Shown piece by piece: positions 52,415 through 62,500 of a stretch of 64,000 bases of DNA (its first letter is position 1; each line of letters opens with the position of its first letter). The stretch is from Paenibacillus xylanexedens (GTDB lineage: Bacteria > Bacillota > Bacilli > Paenibacillales > Paenibacillaceae), in the NCBI RefSeq assembly GCF_001908275.1, contig NZ_CP018620.1, forward strand, positions 4,216,001-4,280,000, read 5' to 3'. The notes under the pieces were generated by a model. The model was given only the letters and a program-made list of their open reading frames with translations. It was not told the DNA's origin and searched no databases. The position numbers were made by a program, and so were the translations under genes.

Positions 52415-54019
52415 TTATTTCTTCCCGTAGGCTTCATTCACTGCCTGGGTTGCGTTATCACCTCCGGCTGCAAGCCAATTCTGGACAATAACATCGAAAT
52501 AATCGATACTTTCACTACCCATAATGATCTTGGTGAAACCTTCGGTCAGGATATCATCCAAGGTTGTACCGTAGCTTGAAAGTATTTCTGGCGTAACACC
52601 CCATAGGGCCGTCTTTGTATAGTTCTCGCTGTCCAGTACTTTCTTGGCAAGACCATACGCATTCTTTGGAGCCCCTTGTTGCAAATAATCACCAACTGCT
52701 CCTGGGGTTGCATTCTCCATGAATTCAACACTGTTGTTATATTTTTGCCACATTCCCGAAGTCGTGAGTCCACTGGTATCCTTGGATTGGAGGGCAGCGG
52801 AGACCGCCTCAAATTGCTCGTAATCGGAATTCGGATTAAGTACACGGAACGCTCCAACAACATGGGCAATATCGTTGTCCAGTAAGGCGGATAACGTTTC
52901 TGTGGATTCCTTGCCATTGCCTTCATCCACAATATAAGCATAGTCGTTCAAAATTTTGATTACTTCTTCAGGGCTTTTGAATCCCTTTTTCATAACGATA
53001 TAATTGTTGTTGGCGAAGAAAATGGATTGTTTGGCTTCTTTTCCATCAACGGTAGGGATGATATAAGGGTAGAAGATAGCGTCCTTACCCAGATTGGATA
53101 CTGTGTCGACACCCGGATTATAACCCCACCATTGGTAATAAGGTTGCATTCCCACTTTGCCGGCTACGATATCCGCGTTCATCGCATTAAAGTCTTTGAT
53201 TGCAAATTCCGGATCAATGATGCCTCGCTTGTACCATTCTGACCACTCAGCCAGCGCATTTTTCATCTCAGGCTGCACGGAGCCGTACACGAGTTTTCCA
53301 TTGCTATCCTCCATCCACATATCCGGATGCGCATTCCATGCAATGGCGAGCAGGTTGAGGTAATCCAAGGATTGGTCTACCGCTATACCATAACCACCGT
53401 GCTTTTCCATGAATTTTAGTGCGATATTTTTGATGTCTTCCACAGATTTCGGATCTTGGAGTCCCAATTCTTCTTTCCAGTCGTTCCGAATCCAGATGAA
53501 GTCTGGTTGTTCAATTAATCCCCAGTGCATCTGTGGTATCCCGTACAGCTTACCGTCCTTCTTTCCAGATTCGTAACTGTCTGCATCTGCTTCCATATAA
53601 CCTTTGAGACGATCTGAAGCGTGTTGATCAAAGGCCTCGGAAAGGTCCATGACCATATCTGCTTCGACTAACTGTCTCAATTGTGATGGATTAACTCTGA
53701 ATACGTCAGGAAGATCGTTCGATGCGATAGCCAAATTGAGTTTTGTATCGTACTCATCGCTAACCCAGTCTGTTTTGACATCGATATTAAACTTCTCTTT
53801 GTATCGCTTAATCCATACATTGTTGGTGATATCGTCGCCCTTTGGATATTTTGCAGAAGTGTATTCTGATGTTACGGTATGAATGGTTGTCGTTCCAGCC
53901 TCGTTGGAATCCGTGTCCGTTGTTGAACCTTTATCAGCACCGCTTCCATTGCTACAGGCTGCGAGTAATAAGGTTGACATGCACACAGACAAGACTAAGG
54001 CTTTCGTTTTCTTGTTCAT
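52415..54019 (-). CDS. Lipoprotein sugar-binding protein (module 3)
   Basis: This 534-residue extracellular solute-binding protein has lipobox LLAAC with Cys22. It is the first gene of the minus-strand operon binding protein-permease-permease. It is more distant from the module 1 and 2 binding proteins than those are from each other, so a different ligand is likely. AAGGGGG precedes the ATG. Upstream, AGTAAGCGTTATTG at about 54041-54054 is only a weak cre-like match. Bases 54060-54205 contain T-rich DNA and no clear promoter. Confidence 0.92.
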   Translation of the reverse strand: MNKKTKALVLSVCMSTLLLAACSNGSGADKGSTTDTDSNEAGTTTIHTVTSEYTSAKYPKGDDITNNVWIKRYKEKFNIDVKTDWVSDEYDTKLNLAIASNDLPDVFRVNPSQLRQLVEADMVMDLSEAFDQHASDRLKGYMEADADSYESGKKDGKLYGIPQMHWGLIEQPDFIWIRNDWKEELGLQDPKSVEDIKNIALKFMEKHGGYGIAVDQSLDYLNLLAIAWNAHPDMWMEDSNGKLVYGSVQPEMKNALAEWSEWYKRGIIDPEFAIKDFNAMNADIVAGKVGMQPYYQWWGYNPGVDTVSNLGKDAIFYPYIIPTVDGKEAKQSIFFANNNYIVMKKGFKSPEEVIKILNDYAYIVDEGNGKESTETLSALLDNDIAHVVGAFRVLNPNSDYEQFEAVSAALQSKDTSGLTTSGMWQKYNNSVEFMENATPGAVGDYLQQGAPKNAYGLAKKVLDSENYTKTALWGVTPEILSSYGTTLDDILTEGFTKIIMGSESIDYFDVIVQNWLAAGGDNATQAVNEAYGKK

Positions 54020-54205
54020 TTCTTTTCCCCCTTATCAGTCATATTTCAATAACGCTTACTTGAAAATATTCTAAACGAGAAAGGGGGAACGTGATATAAA
54101 GGTTATTGACGAGAACCGGTATCTTTTTTTACTTTTGAGTTGTAGCGGAGAAAAGAATAATGAGCTTTGTGCACTTTTTTTACTTTGTGCTCCTTCTTTT
54201 TTTAC

Positions 54206-55216
54206 TCATGACTCCAAAAATTGCTTTAGATGACGATCGATAACGATTGAATCCTCTTCGTTTGCTCCGATTCCAAAGCAGTGTCCCCACTTGGACTCTA
54301 TAGGTTGATACACAGCGTTTGGCATATGCTTAGCATCATACACACTATCTTCTGGCGTGAAAAACAAGTCACTTGATCCTGGCATAACGAGTGCGGGAGC
54401 AGTGATCTTGCTTAACGCCTGTTCGAAGTTGCCGTCATCTACGGGATTATCGCTAATGTCTCCATAGATTCCTGTACGCAACATGGTAATCAAGTCGTTA
54501 GCATCGAAGGGAAGAAATACCTGATCCCAGTAATCTTCTACATAAGATTTCAAGGAGTCGTAACCCTCAGATTGATACAATTTCTCCAAATAGTACGCCT
54601 GCGAGAACCCCCATGGAGCATAAGCTCTTCCCATCGCTGCGAGACCGGCAACCGGAGGGCGTTCATATCTACCATTTTCATAATTTGAATCTGCCTGTAA
54701 CGCCGCGATCATTGCTTCGAATACCAACTGTGTATGGGGTCTGCTCTTTGCCGTTCCGCCAAAGGGGGCAATACGCTCGACCATCTCAGGATAACTGGTT
54801 CCCCATTGATAAACCTGCATGGCTCCCAGAGACCAGCCCACAACAAGTTTGATTTTGGAGATACCGAATTTTTGAGTGATGAGTTGATGTTGGGCACGCA
54901 CATTGTCATACATGGAGATGAGGGGGAAGTTGTTCTTATCATATGGGGCAGGGGTATTACTTGGAGAGGAAGATAAACCGTTACCCAACATATTGGGCAC
55001 AACGATAAAATAGCGACTGGGGTCCAGTGCTTTGTCCGTTCCAATTAACCATTCATTATCTGTGTGAATTCCAGCAAACCATGTTGGGACAACAATAACA
55101 TTGTCCTTTGCCGCGCTTAAGTTTCCATAGGTCTTGTAAGCGATAAAGGCTTGAGGGAGCTGTTGTCCCGATTGAAGTAATGTATCTCCAAGGTTATATG
55201 TTTCATAATCGTTCAT
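54206..55216 (-). CDS. MetX-like alpha/beta-hydrolase
   Basis: This 336-residue cytoplasmic alpha/beta-hydrolase resembles the homoserine O-acetyltransferase family. The nucleophile elbow is VGWSLGAMQVYQW, an Asp lies in GSSDLFFTPED and the His in KWGHCFGIG, giving a complete Ser-Asp-His triad. The front half has NVIVVPTWFAG and VPNMLGNGLSSSPSN as in MetX (G-G-H replaced), so true homoserine acetylation is uncertain and a hydrolase role is possible. AAGGAGA precedes the ATG. It is divergent from a LysR gene that probably regulates it. Confidence 0.8.
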   Translation of the reverse strand: MNDYETYNLGDTLLQSGQQLPQAFIAYKTYGNLSAAKDNVIVVPTWFAGIHTDNEWLIGTDKALDPSRYFIVVPNMLGNGLSSSPSNTPAPYDKNNFPLISMYDNVRAQHQLITQKFGISKIKLVVGWSLGAMQVYQWGTSYPEMVERIAPFGGTAKSRPHTQLVFEAMIAALQADSNYENGRYERPPVAGLAAMGRAYAPWGFSQAYYLEKLYQSEGYDSLKSYVEDYWDQVFLPFDANDLITMLRTGIYGDISDNPVDDGNFEQALSKITAPALVMPGSSDLFFTPEDSVYDAKHMPNAVYQPIESKWGHCFGIGANEEDSIVIDRHLKQFLES

Positions 55217-55340
55217 AGATTGATTCTCCTTATAAAATAGTAATAACTTGATTTCACTCTACAATACGTCTATTATCAATTCAACGAAACGTTATCGAAC
55301 ATATCATTCATTTATTTTGAACTTAGGAGGTGCCTGACTC

Positions 55341-56225
55341 ATGGAAATACGCCAGCTAAAAACCTTTTGGACGCTTGCATCGACCTGCAGCTTTAGTCAA
55401 ACTGCTGAATTATTGAGCTATGTACCGTCTACCATAACCATGCAAATCAAATCGCTGGAAGAAGAGCTTGGGGTGAAATTGCTGGATCGATTAGGCAAAA
55501 AGGTCGTGTTAACGGATGCTGGCCAACAGTTTCTGCCGTACGCCACTAAGATTTTAAACGATGTAGAGGAAGCAAAGTGCATATCCAGTCAGCACGGAGA
55601 ATTGGCGGGAACGGTGGTGATCGGAGCAGACGAAGTGCTGTGTGCATATCTTCTTCCAGCCTTGTTCAAACGCTTCCGAGCGGACTATCCTGGTGTGCGG
55701 TTATTGTTCCGCCCCTTGTCTGGGCAAGAGCTCAAATCGAGTCTGAGAGAAGGGCATGCCGATGTCGTATTTGTATTGGATGAGCCAATTAATTCCAAAG
55801 ACCTTCAGTCAGAGTTTTTAAAGGATGAGACCTTTCAAATGGTGGTTTCTCCCGATCATATGTTAGCATCGCGTTACGAGTTGGTCATCGATGACTTCCA
55901 CAAACAGCATTTTTTACTGACCGAAAAGAACTGTTCGTATCGCACTCATTTTGATCAATCCATAACAAAGAAAGGTGTGGATGCTCTGACAGAGCTGGAG
56001 TTTCATAGTGTAGAAGCCATTAAACAATGTGTTGTGGCTGGTCTAGGGATCGCTTTATTACCTGAAATGGCTTTGAAGAAAGAGTTGAGAGAAGGGGAAG
56101 TGGTTGCTCTGCCGTGGGATTTATCAGATGTATCCTTTTCTGCGCAAATGCTCTGGCATCGGGAAAAATGGATCTCTCCGTCTATGGCTGCTTTCATGGA
56201 GGTCGCCAAGAGTGAGTTGATTTGA
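55341..56225 (+). CDS. LysR-family transcriptional regulator
   Basis: This 294-residue regulator has the winged helix MEIRQLKTFWTLASTCSFSQ, then YVPSTITMQIKSLEEELGVK, and a PBP-like effector domain. AGGAGGTG precedes the ATG. It is divergent from the MetX-like hydrolase gene with 124 bases between, the normal geometry for a LysR regulator and its target. The intergenic stretch has several AT-rich dyads near 55270-55315 but I cannot single out one as the operator. Confidence 0.93.
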   Translation: MEIRQLKTFWTLASTCSFSQTAELLSYVPSTITMQIKSLEEELGVKLLDRLGKKVVLTDAGQQFLPYATKILNDVEEAKCISSQHGELAGTVVIGADEVLCAYLLPALFKRFRADYPGVRLLFRPLSGQELKSSLREGHADVVFVLDEPINSKDLQSEFLKDETFQMVVSPDHMLASRYELVIDDFHKQHFLLTEKNCSYRTHFDQSITKKGVDALTELEFHSVEAIKQCVVAGLGIALLPEMALKKELREGEVVALPWDLSDVSFSAQMLWHREKWISPSMAAFMEVAKSELI

Positions 56226-56336
56226 TTGTTCAGAATTTGTTTAGATGTATGTGTTAAAATATTCTTCATGGAGATCGTGAGGTTAAATGGAATCAACCTT
56301 CAACAACATGATACAGATATATATGGGGGATTAGCA

Positions 56337-56801
56337 ATGGAGAGAAAGATTAGAAATTCTGCAAAAGCATTGATCATTAAAGACGGGAGAATGCTTGCAA
56401 TGAAGCAGGATGATAATGATGAAGTCATCTACATTCTGCCTGGTGGGAGCCAGAATGCAGGTGAAACCCTGACGGATGCGGTGAAGCGTGAAGTTGCGGA
56501 AGAAATCGGAATAGATGTAGAACCGTTATCACTGGAATTCGTAATTGAAGGGGTATACGGTGAAGCTCTTCATCGTGTAGATTTTGTTTTTTTATGCGAG
56601 TACATAGGTTTGATGGACCAAGATAGTTCTATTCTGCCAAGTGACGAAAATCAGGTGGAATTTGAATGGCTCGAAATTAAAAATATATACGAACTACCTT
56701 TATTTCCTGCAAAATTACGAAAGCAGATCATTAGATTGGTTGAGGGAGAAAAAACGGTTATGTATTTAGGAAATGAGGAAGATGACGACCTGAATAGTTA
56801 G
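56337..56801 (+). CDS. Nudix hydrolase
   Basis: This 154-residue enzyme contains a complete Nudix box at residues 37-59: GSQNAGETLTDAVKREVAEE then IGI, satisfying G-x5-E-x7-REUxEExGU. It hydrolyses nucleoside-diphosphate-linked compounds with Mg2+; the substrate is unknown. I chose the ATG at 56337 with GGGGGA upstream; the in-frame start at 56226 would run from the lysR stop and adds an unrelated leader. It is a single gene with its own terminator. Confidence 0.9.
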   Translation: MERKIRNSAKALIIKDGRMLAMKQDDNDEVIYILPGGSQNAGETLTDAVKREVAEEIGIDVEPLSLEFVIEGVYGEALHRVDFVFLCEYIGLMDQDSSILPSDENQVEFEWLEIKNIYELPLFPAKLRKQIIRLVEGEKTVMYLGNEEDDDLNS

Positions 56802-56849
56802 ATGTGCACACGTCGTAAACAAGCGGCCGTCTTGTATTTATAAAGGAAA

Positions 56850-56892
56850 GGCTATTTCAAAGGACATGATGGTCCAGTGAAATAGTCTTTTT
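56850..56892 (+). terminator. Terminator of the Nudix gene
   Basis: GGCTATTTCA pairs with TGAAATAGTC, and an inner GGAC/GTCC stem adds to it; five Ts follow at 56888-56892. Confidence 0.82.
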
Positions 56893-56963
56893 GCCGTTGA
56901 ACAAATTGTGCAGAGCGATTAGATAATGAACATCTATGATAAGGGGTTACAATAGGCCAGGAG

Positions 56964-57311
56964 TTATATATCTTGTTGCTTCACGCCTGCTTTCATATTT
57001 TTCTGACCCCACATTACCATGGATTCAATTAAAGGAACCAATTCCTTGCCTGATTCTGTGAGCGAATACTCCACTCTCGGTGGCACCTCGTTATATTGCT
57101 CCCGATGCACGATGCCGGAATGAATCAAATCTTTCAAACAGTTCGTTAACATCGTTCCGGTAATGCCAGGCAGTCTTCTTTTTAATTCATTGTAACGTAT
57201 ACAGTCATTTTCACTGAGGATTGCCAGGATCGGAAGATTCCACTTGCCTCCAATGACCTGAAATGCATAAGTCGCTGGACATAACTGATCGAAATTAAAG
57301 TCGTATTTCAC
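56964..57311 (-). CDS. HxlR-family transcriptional regulator
   Basis: This 115-residue winged-helix regulator shows the HxlR core: CPATYAFQVIGGKWNLPILA with the conserved N-terminal Cys, then RYNELKRRLPGITGTMLTNC, and PPRVEYSLTESGKEL. The Cys in CPATYA corresponds to the redox-active residue of YodB/HypR-type sensors. A dyad 15 bases upstream is a likely self-operator. It is divergent from a thiol-oxidoreductase-like gene, consistent with a thiol-stress switch. Confidence 0.93.
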   Translation of the reverse strand: MKYDFNFDQLCPATYAFQVIGGKWNLPILAILSENDCIRYNELKRRLPGITGTMLTNCLKDLIHSGIVHREQYNEVPPRVEYSLTESGKELVPLIESMVMWGQKNMKAGVKQQDI

Positions 57312-57325
57312 TTGATACCCTCCAA

Positions 57326-57345
57326 TAGTATACTTTTTGATACTA
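57326..57345. promoter_or_regulatory. Candidate HxlR operator
   Basis: TAGTAT at 57326-57331 and ATACTA at 57340-57345 form an inverted repeat with an eight-base spacer directly upstream of the HxlR start and within the region shared with the divergent gene. Confidence 0.6.
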
Positions 57346-57445
57346 AGTCAGAAAAAGAATCGTACTTGTTCAGAAGATTGTAGACATTATAATCAAACTA
57401 ACACAAGAAAATCAATTCATAAGACAATATAAAGGCGGGATACAC

Positions 57446-58360
57446 GTGAGTAACGAATCTATGATGTGTGATCTGGAAACAGGCGTATGTGGTGTGAGCG
57501 AAGAAGAGGTGATGCAAGAAATCAATCTGAATCACATTGAGAAAAGGATAACTCTTTATTACGCAACAGATCCGATCTGCTCTCACTGCTGGGCGCTTGA
57601 GCCTGTGCTTCATCGGTTTATTGAGGAATACGGTCATTATTTTACGCTGCAAATTAAAATGGGTGGGCTACTGGCTAACTGGAATGGTTTCTCGGATGGC
57701 GCTAACGGGATTCAGAAACCTTCGGACGTTGCAGAGCATTGGAAGGAAGTGGGTGAACATTCACGCATGCCCATCGACGGTTCCTTATGGCACGATAATC
57801 CAATACTTTCTTCCTATCCGCCATCTCGCGTATTTAAGGTCATTCAGAGTACGCACCCTGGTAAAGAGCAGGACTTCTTAAGACGTGCGCGTGAAGCCGT
57901 GTTTGTATTTAATCGAAATATTGGAGAAGATGATGTGCTGACGGATATCGTCAATCAACTGGGCTTGAATGGAAAAGAAGTGGTTGAGGCGGCTGCAGAG
58001 CAATCTGCACAAGAGTTATTAGAGGAAGACTTTGAGAGTGTCGCTAGTTTGGGCGTTAGAGGTTTCCCATCAATTATCATTGTGAATGAAGAGAACCAGG
58101 GTATGAAAATTGTCGGAGCCCGTTCTCTTGAAACATATGTGCAAGCACTTCAGCAGGTGCTCGGTGGTGATCTGAAACCCAAACAAATAACCTCGTTGGA
58201 GCAGAAAATCAATGAGGGACACCTTCTTTTTTCTAAAGAAATGGAGGTCGTGTACAATATCGAAAAGACTGATATTGAATCATATGTGAAATCTGAATTG
58301 GCAGAGCACACATATCGTATGGGTCATATCTTGAATGAGATGTATATCGAGCATATCTGA
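57446..58360 (+). CDS. DsbA-family (SpxH/YjbH-like) thioredoxin-fold protein
   Basis: This 304-residue protein has a DsbA-like thioredoxin fold with helical insertion. The active motif is CSHC at residues 45-48 within YYATDPICSHCWALEP; YjbH/SpxH adaptors carry a very similar DPICxxCWALEP segment. The cis-Pro loop reads GVRGFPSIII. There is no signal peptide, so it is cytoplasmic; either a ClpXP adaptor for Spx or a FrnE-like isomerase. The start is GTG with AAAGGCGGG upstream. Divergence from a thiol-sensor-type HxlR gene supports a redox-stress role. Confidence 0.85.
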   Translation: MSNESMMCDLETGVCGVSEEEVMQEINLNHIEKRITLYYATDPICSHCWALEPVLHRFIEEYGHYFTLQIKMGGLLANWNGFSDGANGIQKPSDVAEHWKEVGEHSRMPIDGSLWHDNPILSSYPPSRVFKVIQSTHPGKEQDFLRRAREAVFVFNRNIGEDDVLTDIVNQLGLNGKEVVEAAAEQSAQELLEEDFESVASLGVRGFPSIIIVNEENQGMKIVGARSLETYVQALQQVLGGDLKPKQITSLEQKINEGHLLFSKEMEVVYNIEKTDIESYVKSELAEHTYRMGHILNEMYIEHI

Positions 58361-58383
58361 GACAGGAAAAACAAGAAATCGAA

Positions 58384-58505
58384 TTAGCACATTTTTACCG
58401 AAGGATTATTATCAATATTGATATGAGCCTCGATCCGGTGGGATTTTAAATATCCGCAGGCAGCACGGATGTGTTATTCGCACAGGCAAGTCGTCCACCC
58501 ATTGC
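58384..58505 (-). pseudogene. Decayed GNAT acetyltransferase remnant
   Basis: On the minus strand codons from 58473 down to a TAA at 58384 read HIRAACGYLKSHRIEAHIN, then IDNNPSVKMC. This matches the core of RimJ/RimL-type acetyltransferases and is close at the DNA level to the remnant at 37514. Just upstream, in another frame (58482-58505), QWVDDLPV resembles that family's C-terminal W-DHLVY, so the pieces are out of order. It has no ribosome binding site. The surrounding bases up to 58544 hold nothing else. Confidence 0.65.
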
Positions 58506-58544
58506 GTAGACTGAAGTAGATCAAGTCAAGTGGAGGTGAATTCC

Positions 58545-59117
58545 ATGGCTAAAACCAATGAAATACACGTCCGGGTGAAACGGCTCAAGGATCGCCCAGT
58601 CTGCGTGACTCTTCATAATGGCGAGACGTACGTCGGGTACATCTCTGGCGTTAACAGCGAAGGCGTAGTGCTTACCGGGGGCGGAAAGCTTACTCAGGCC
58701 GCAATCACAGCACCCTCATCTGAAGGCAGTGCTCGCAAAACCAAACCTAAAGCAGGGGCTACGAGAAAAACAGCATCCTCTCGAAACCGTAAACGGGTGA
58801 ACAGCACACGTAAGTCGCAAGTACGATCCCGGTCGATGTCTCGCTCAACGTCTAGGCAAGCCCAGGTATCCTCTTTCATGCCTATGCTAGGCTCATTGTT
58901 AGGTGGCTTTGGCGGTGCAGGCTCGATTGGAGGTATGTTAGGCGGGGGTATGCGGTTGTTTGGCATGATCCAGCGGTTTACACCTGTGGTCAAAATGGGG
59001 TATGGCATGATTAAGCAGATTCAGCCATTTATGGGGGCAGTTCAAGGGCTGATGACTCCAGCAAGCCAGGCAGCTCAGGCTGAAACCGAAGGTGAAGAGG
59101 AAGCACAACAAGGATAA
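58545..59117 (+). CDS. Unknown protein: Sm-like N-domain, basic linker, Gly/Met-rich hydrophobic tail
   Basis: This is a 190-residue protein of unrecognised family. Residues 1-50 (VRVKRLKDRPVCVTLHNGET, then YVGYISGVNSEGVVLTGG) resemble a five-strand Sm/LSm or small beta-barrel fold. Residues about 60-110 form a basic Ser/Arg/Lys-rich linker (RKTASSRNRKRVNSTRKS). Residues about 115-170 are hydrophobic and rich in Gly and Met (MLGSLLGGFGGAGSIGGMLG), ending in an acidic tail (ETEGEEEAQQ). GGAGGTG precedes the ATG at 58545. A spore-coat or surface-associated role is imaginable but not shown. Confidence 0.65.
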   Translation: MAKTNEIHVRVKRLKDRPVCVTLHNGETYVGYISGVNSEGVVLTGGGKLTQAAITAPSSEGSARKTKPKAGATRKTASSRNRKRVNSTRKSQVRSRSMSRSTSRQAQVSSFMPMLGSLLGGFGGAGSIGGMLGGGMRLFGMIQRFTPVVKMGYGMIKQIQPFMGAVQGLMTPASQAAQAETEGEEEAQQG

Positions 59118-59343
59118 TACTTGAAATGAAAATCGTGAAATAGAACACAACCTTCGTTGCATTTGGGAAGGAAGGATTGCTAGTATGTTGGGTGATCTGA
59201 TTTCTTTCTGATCTGGTCTGTTCCTTATCTTCTCCGCTAGATGCTTAACTGCAAGCTGCTCTCCGTATGCCAAACGGAGGGTGGCTTATTTGCTTATGCT
59301 GTATATGAGGTTCGAACCAGCTCGATTTCGCATGCTTGCTCAG

Positions 59344-59430
59344 TGCTAACGAACCTCAGAAACCTTATTCGGGTCAATATCAAGCCATTAAAATGCTAAC
59401 AAACATGGCAAACCCTATTCGCTGCAAAAT
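59344..59430. repeat. Two imperfect 37-base direct repeats in a gene-free region
   Basis: Units at 59344-59380 and 59394-59430 share TGCTAAC-AAC at the start and TATTCG---CAA towards the end, with a 50-base period. They lie in the gene-free stretch 59118-59672, which otherwise shows only the minus-strand terminator at 59586 and no convincing ORF. Confidence 0.55.
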
Positions 59431-59585
59431 GTAAGATATAGTGTGAAAAAGGGGCTGATTCTGCAGCATAACTTCTCCTGTGTTCGTTAAATTCGTTCGT
59501 TGCGAGGAATAAAAAATGAGATTTCAAATACGCGTCTAACATCTAACTTTGATACCATGTAGTTCGACCGACCACTGTCATACAA

Positions 59586-59621
59586 CAAAAAGCACCGCGC
59601 GCAGGGGGCTGCACTCGGTGC
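59586..59621 (-). terminator. Terminator of the GH51 gene
   Basis: Read on the minus strand, GCACCG (59616-59621) pairs with CGGTGC (59592-59597), with an inner GCAG/CTGC stem, followed by TTTTTGTTG. Confidence 0.82.
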
Positions 59622-59672
59622 GAAAAACAATGCTAATGTTGCAGAGTAGGAGAAAACTCTATCCCGCTCTTA

Positions 59673-61229
<1,557 letters not shown>

Positions 61230-61257
61230 TCACGCTGAGTTCGCATAAAAGCAAAAT

Positions 61258-61367
61258 CAAATCATTGATTTGTTATCTAATGTGTATCATAATGCTATTA
61301 TGTTGAGCAAGTTTATTTAGAAGGATTCGCTAAATAACGAATTCTAAATCGATAATATATGAATTCT
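61258..61367. promoter_or_regulatory. Dyad cluster between GH51 and ArsR-type genes
   Basis: CAAATCATTGATTTG at 61258-61272 is a perfect 7-1-7 palindrome. TTATTTAG at 61313-61320 and CTAAATAA at 61330-61337 form a perfect inverted repeat with nine bases between. GAATTCT occurs at 61339-61345 and again at 61361-61367, 22 bases apart. These are candidate operators for the ArsR-type regulator. Confidence 0.55.
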
Positions 61368-61390
61368 GAAGAGATAGGGAAGTGAAGTTC

Positions 61391-62317
61391 ATGATGCTTG
61401 GCACCGATGCCTCGTCCTTGATCATCTATGAGGCCCTCGCCAGCGAGGCACGTTTAAATATCGTTCGCTTATTATTGCAAAACAGGGAGATGCATATCAA
61501 TGCGCTTGCCAAAGAGCTGTATCTGAGCAAAGCCATCGTTAGTACACATGTGAGCAAATTGCAGAAAGCAGGTATCGTAGGCAGCCGCATGAAGCGTGAG
61601 AACGGTGGAACGTATAAATACTGCTTTATTCTGCAAGAATTTATGACTATCAATCTCTCCCCTGAACCAGTTGATGCTCCTTACCATGAAGTCTCGATTC
61701 CGGTTGGTCAGTATACGGATTACGAAGCCTGGCCCACCTGTGGCATCGCAACAACGACGCAAATGATTGGGCAATATGATACTCCGGCCTGCTTTATGGA
61801 CCCGGATCGGGTCAATGCGGGTATTCTTTGGTTGGCACGAGGTTTTCTGGAATATAAGATTCCCAATTATCTGAATACAGAACAGCATCTCCAGGAAATT
61901 GAAATTTCACTCGAACTCAGTTCGGAAGCACCTCAAGTCAATGAAAACTGGCCTTCCGACATCCGTTTCTCCCTTAATGGTCATCACCTCGGAACCTGGA
62001 CAAGCCCAGGGGATTTTGGAGATCGGAAAGGAAAACATACACCGCTATGGTGGAAATTGGACGTCAACCAGTATGGTGTACTGAAGGTGCTGCGTATTAA
62101 CGGAGAAGGGACGTTTATGGATAGCCAGCGCATCTCAGATGTGCGTATCCATGATCTGGAGCTGGATTCATCCACTTACTGGACGTTTGGATTAAGACCG
62201 GAAGAAGGGGTCCCCGGTCGAGGCGGACTCACGTTGTTTGGGAAAGGGTTCGGCAACTACGATCAGGACATTTTGATTCGGTACTATTACGAGGCTGCAG
62301 CGTTGAAAAAGCAATAG
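61391..62317 (+). CDS. ArsR-type regulator with large C-terminal sensor-like domain
   Basis: The first 90 residues form an ArsR/winged-helix domain (LASEARLNIVRLLLQ, then ELYLSKAIVSTHVSKLQKAG). The remaining 215 residues are unusual for ArsR proteins; they look beta-rich with many aromatic residues (RFSLNGHHLGTWTSPGDFGD, TPLWWKLDVNQYGVLKVLRI), reminiscent of a carbohydrate-binding fold. No metal-binding Cys cluster is seen. I chose the ATG at 61391 with GGGA upstream over GTG 61382. It is divergent from the GH51 gene and likely senses an arabinose-containing sugar; this sensing role is inferred. Confidence 0.8.
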   Translation: MMLGTDASSLIIYEALASEARLNIVRLLLQNREMHINALAKELYLSKAIVSTHVSKLQKAGIVGSRMKRENGGTYKYCFILQEFMTINLSPEPVDAPYHEVSIPVGQYTDYEAWPTCGIATTTQMIGQYDTPACFMDPDRVNAGILWLARGFLEYKIPNYLNTEQHLQEIEISLELSSEAPQVNENWPSDIRFSLNGHHLGTWTSPGDFGDRKGKHTPLWWKLDVNQYGVLKVLRINGEGTFMDSQRISDVRIHDLELDSSTYWTFGLRPEEGVPGRGGLTLFGKGFGNYDQDILIRYYYEAAALKKQ

Positions 62318-62375
62318 AATAATCTGGAAAATAAGGTTAAGATATAACCATCTGAATAAAAAGGAGCGTTTTCAA

Positions 62376-62500
62376 ATGTCTAACAAGGTGATTGTGCTTT
62401 AGGTTCACAGAAGGATATTTGCGTTACAGGGATTCCTTTTGTGGACATTACAATGCGGGAAACTGTCCCGACAATGTTTACTGGAGGAGATCGTAATTAA
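62376..62500 (+). pseudogene. Broken short ORF before the APH-family gene
   Basis: AAAAAGGAG precedes an ATG at about 62379 whose frame reads MSNKVIVL and then hits TAG. If one base is allowed to be lost, the reading continues as GSQKDICVTGIPFVDITMRE for about 33 codons to a TAA at 62498-62500. The start resembles ribokinase/PfkB-type N-termini, but the match is too short to be sure. It could be a frameshifted remnant or a leader peptide. Confidence 0.4.

Noticed and set aside
54041..54054. cre box before the module 3 binding protein
   Set aside because: AGTAAGCGTTATTG on the minus strand has three mismatches to the 14-base consensus; too weak to call.
62439..62495. TTG start at 62439 for the APH-fold gene
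   Set aside because: There is no Shine-Dalgarno sequence before it, and the added residues do not look like part of the fold.
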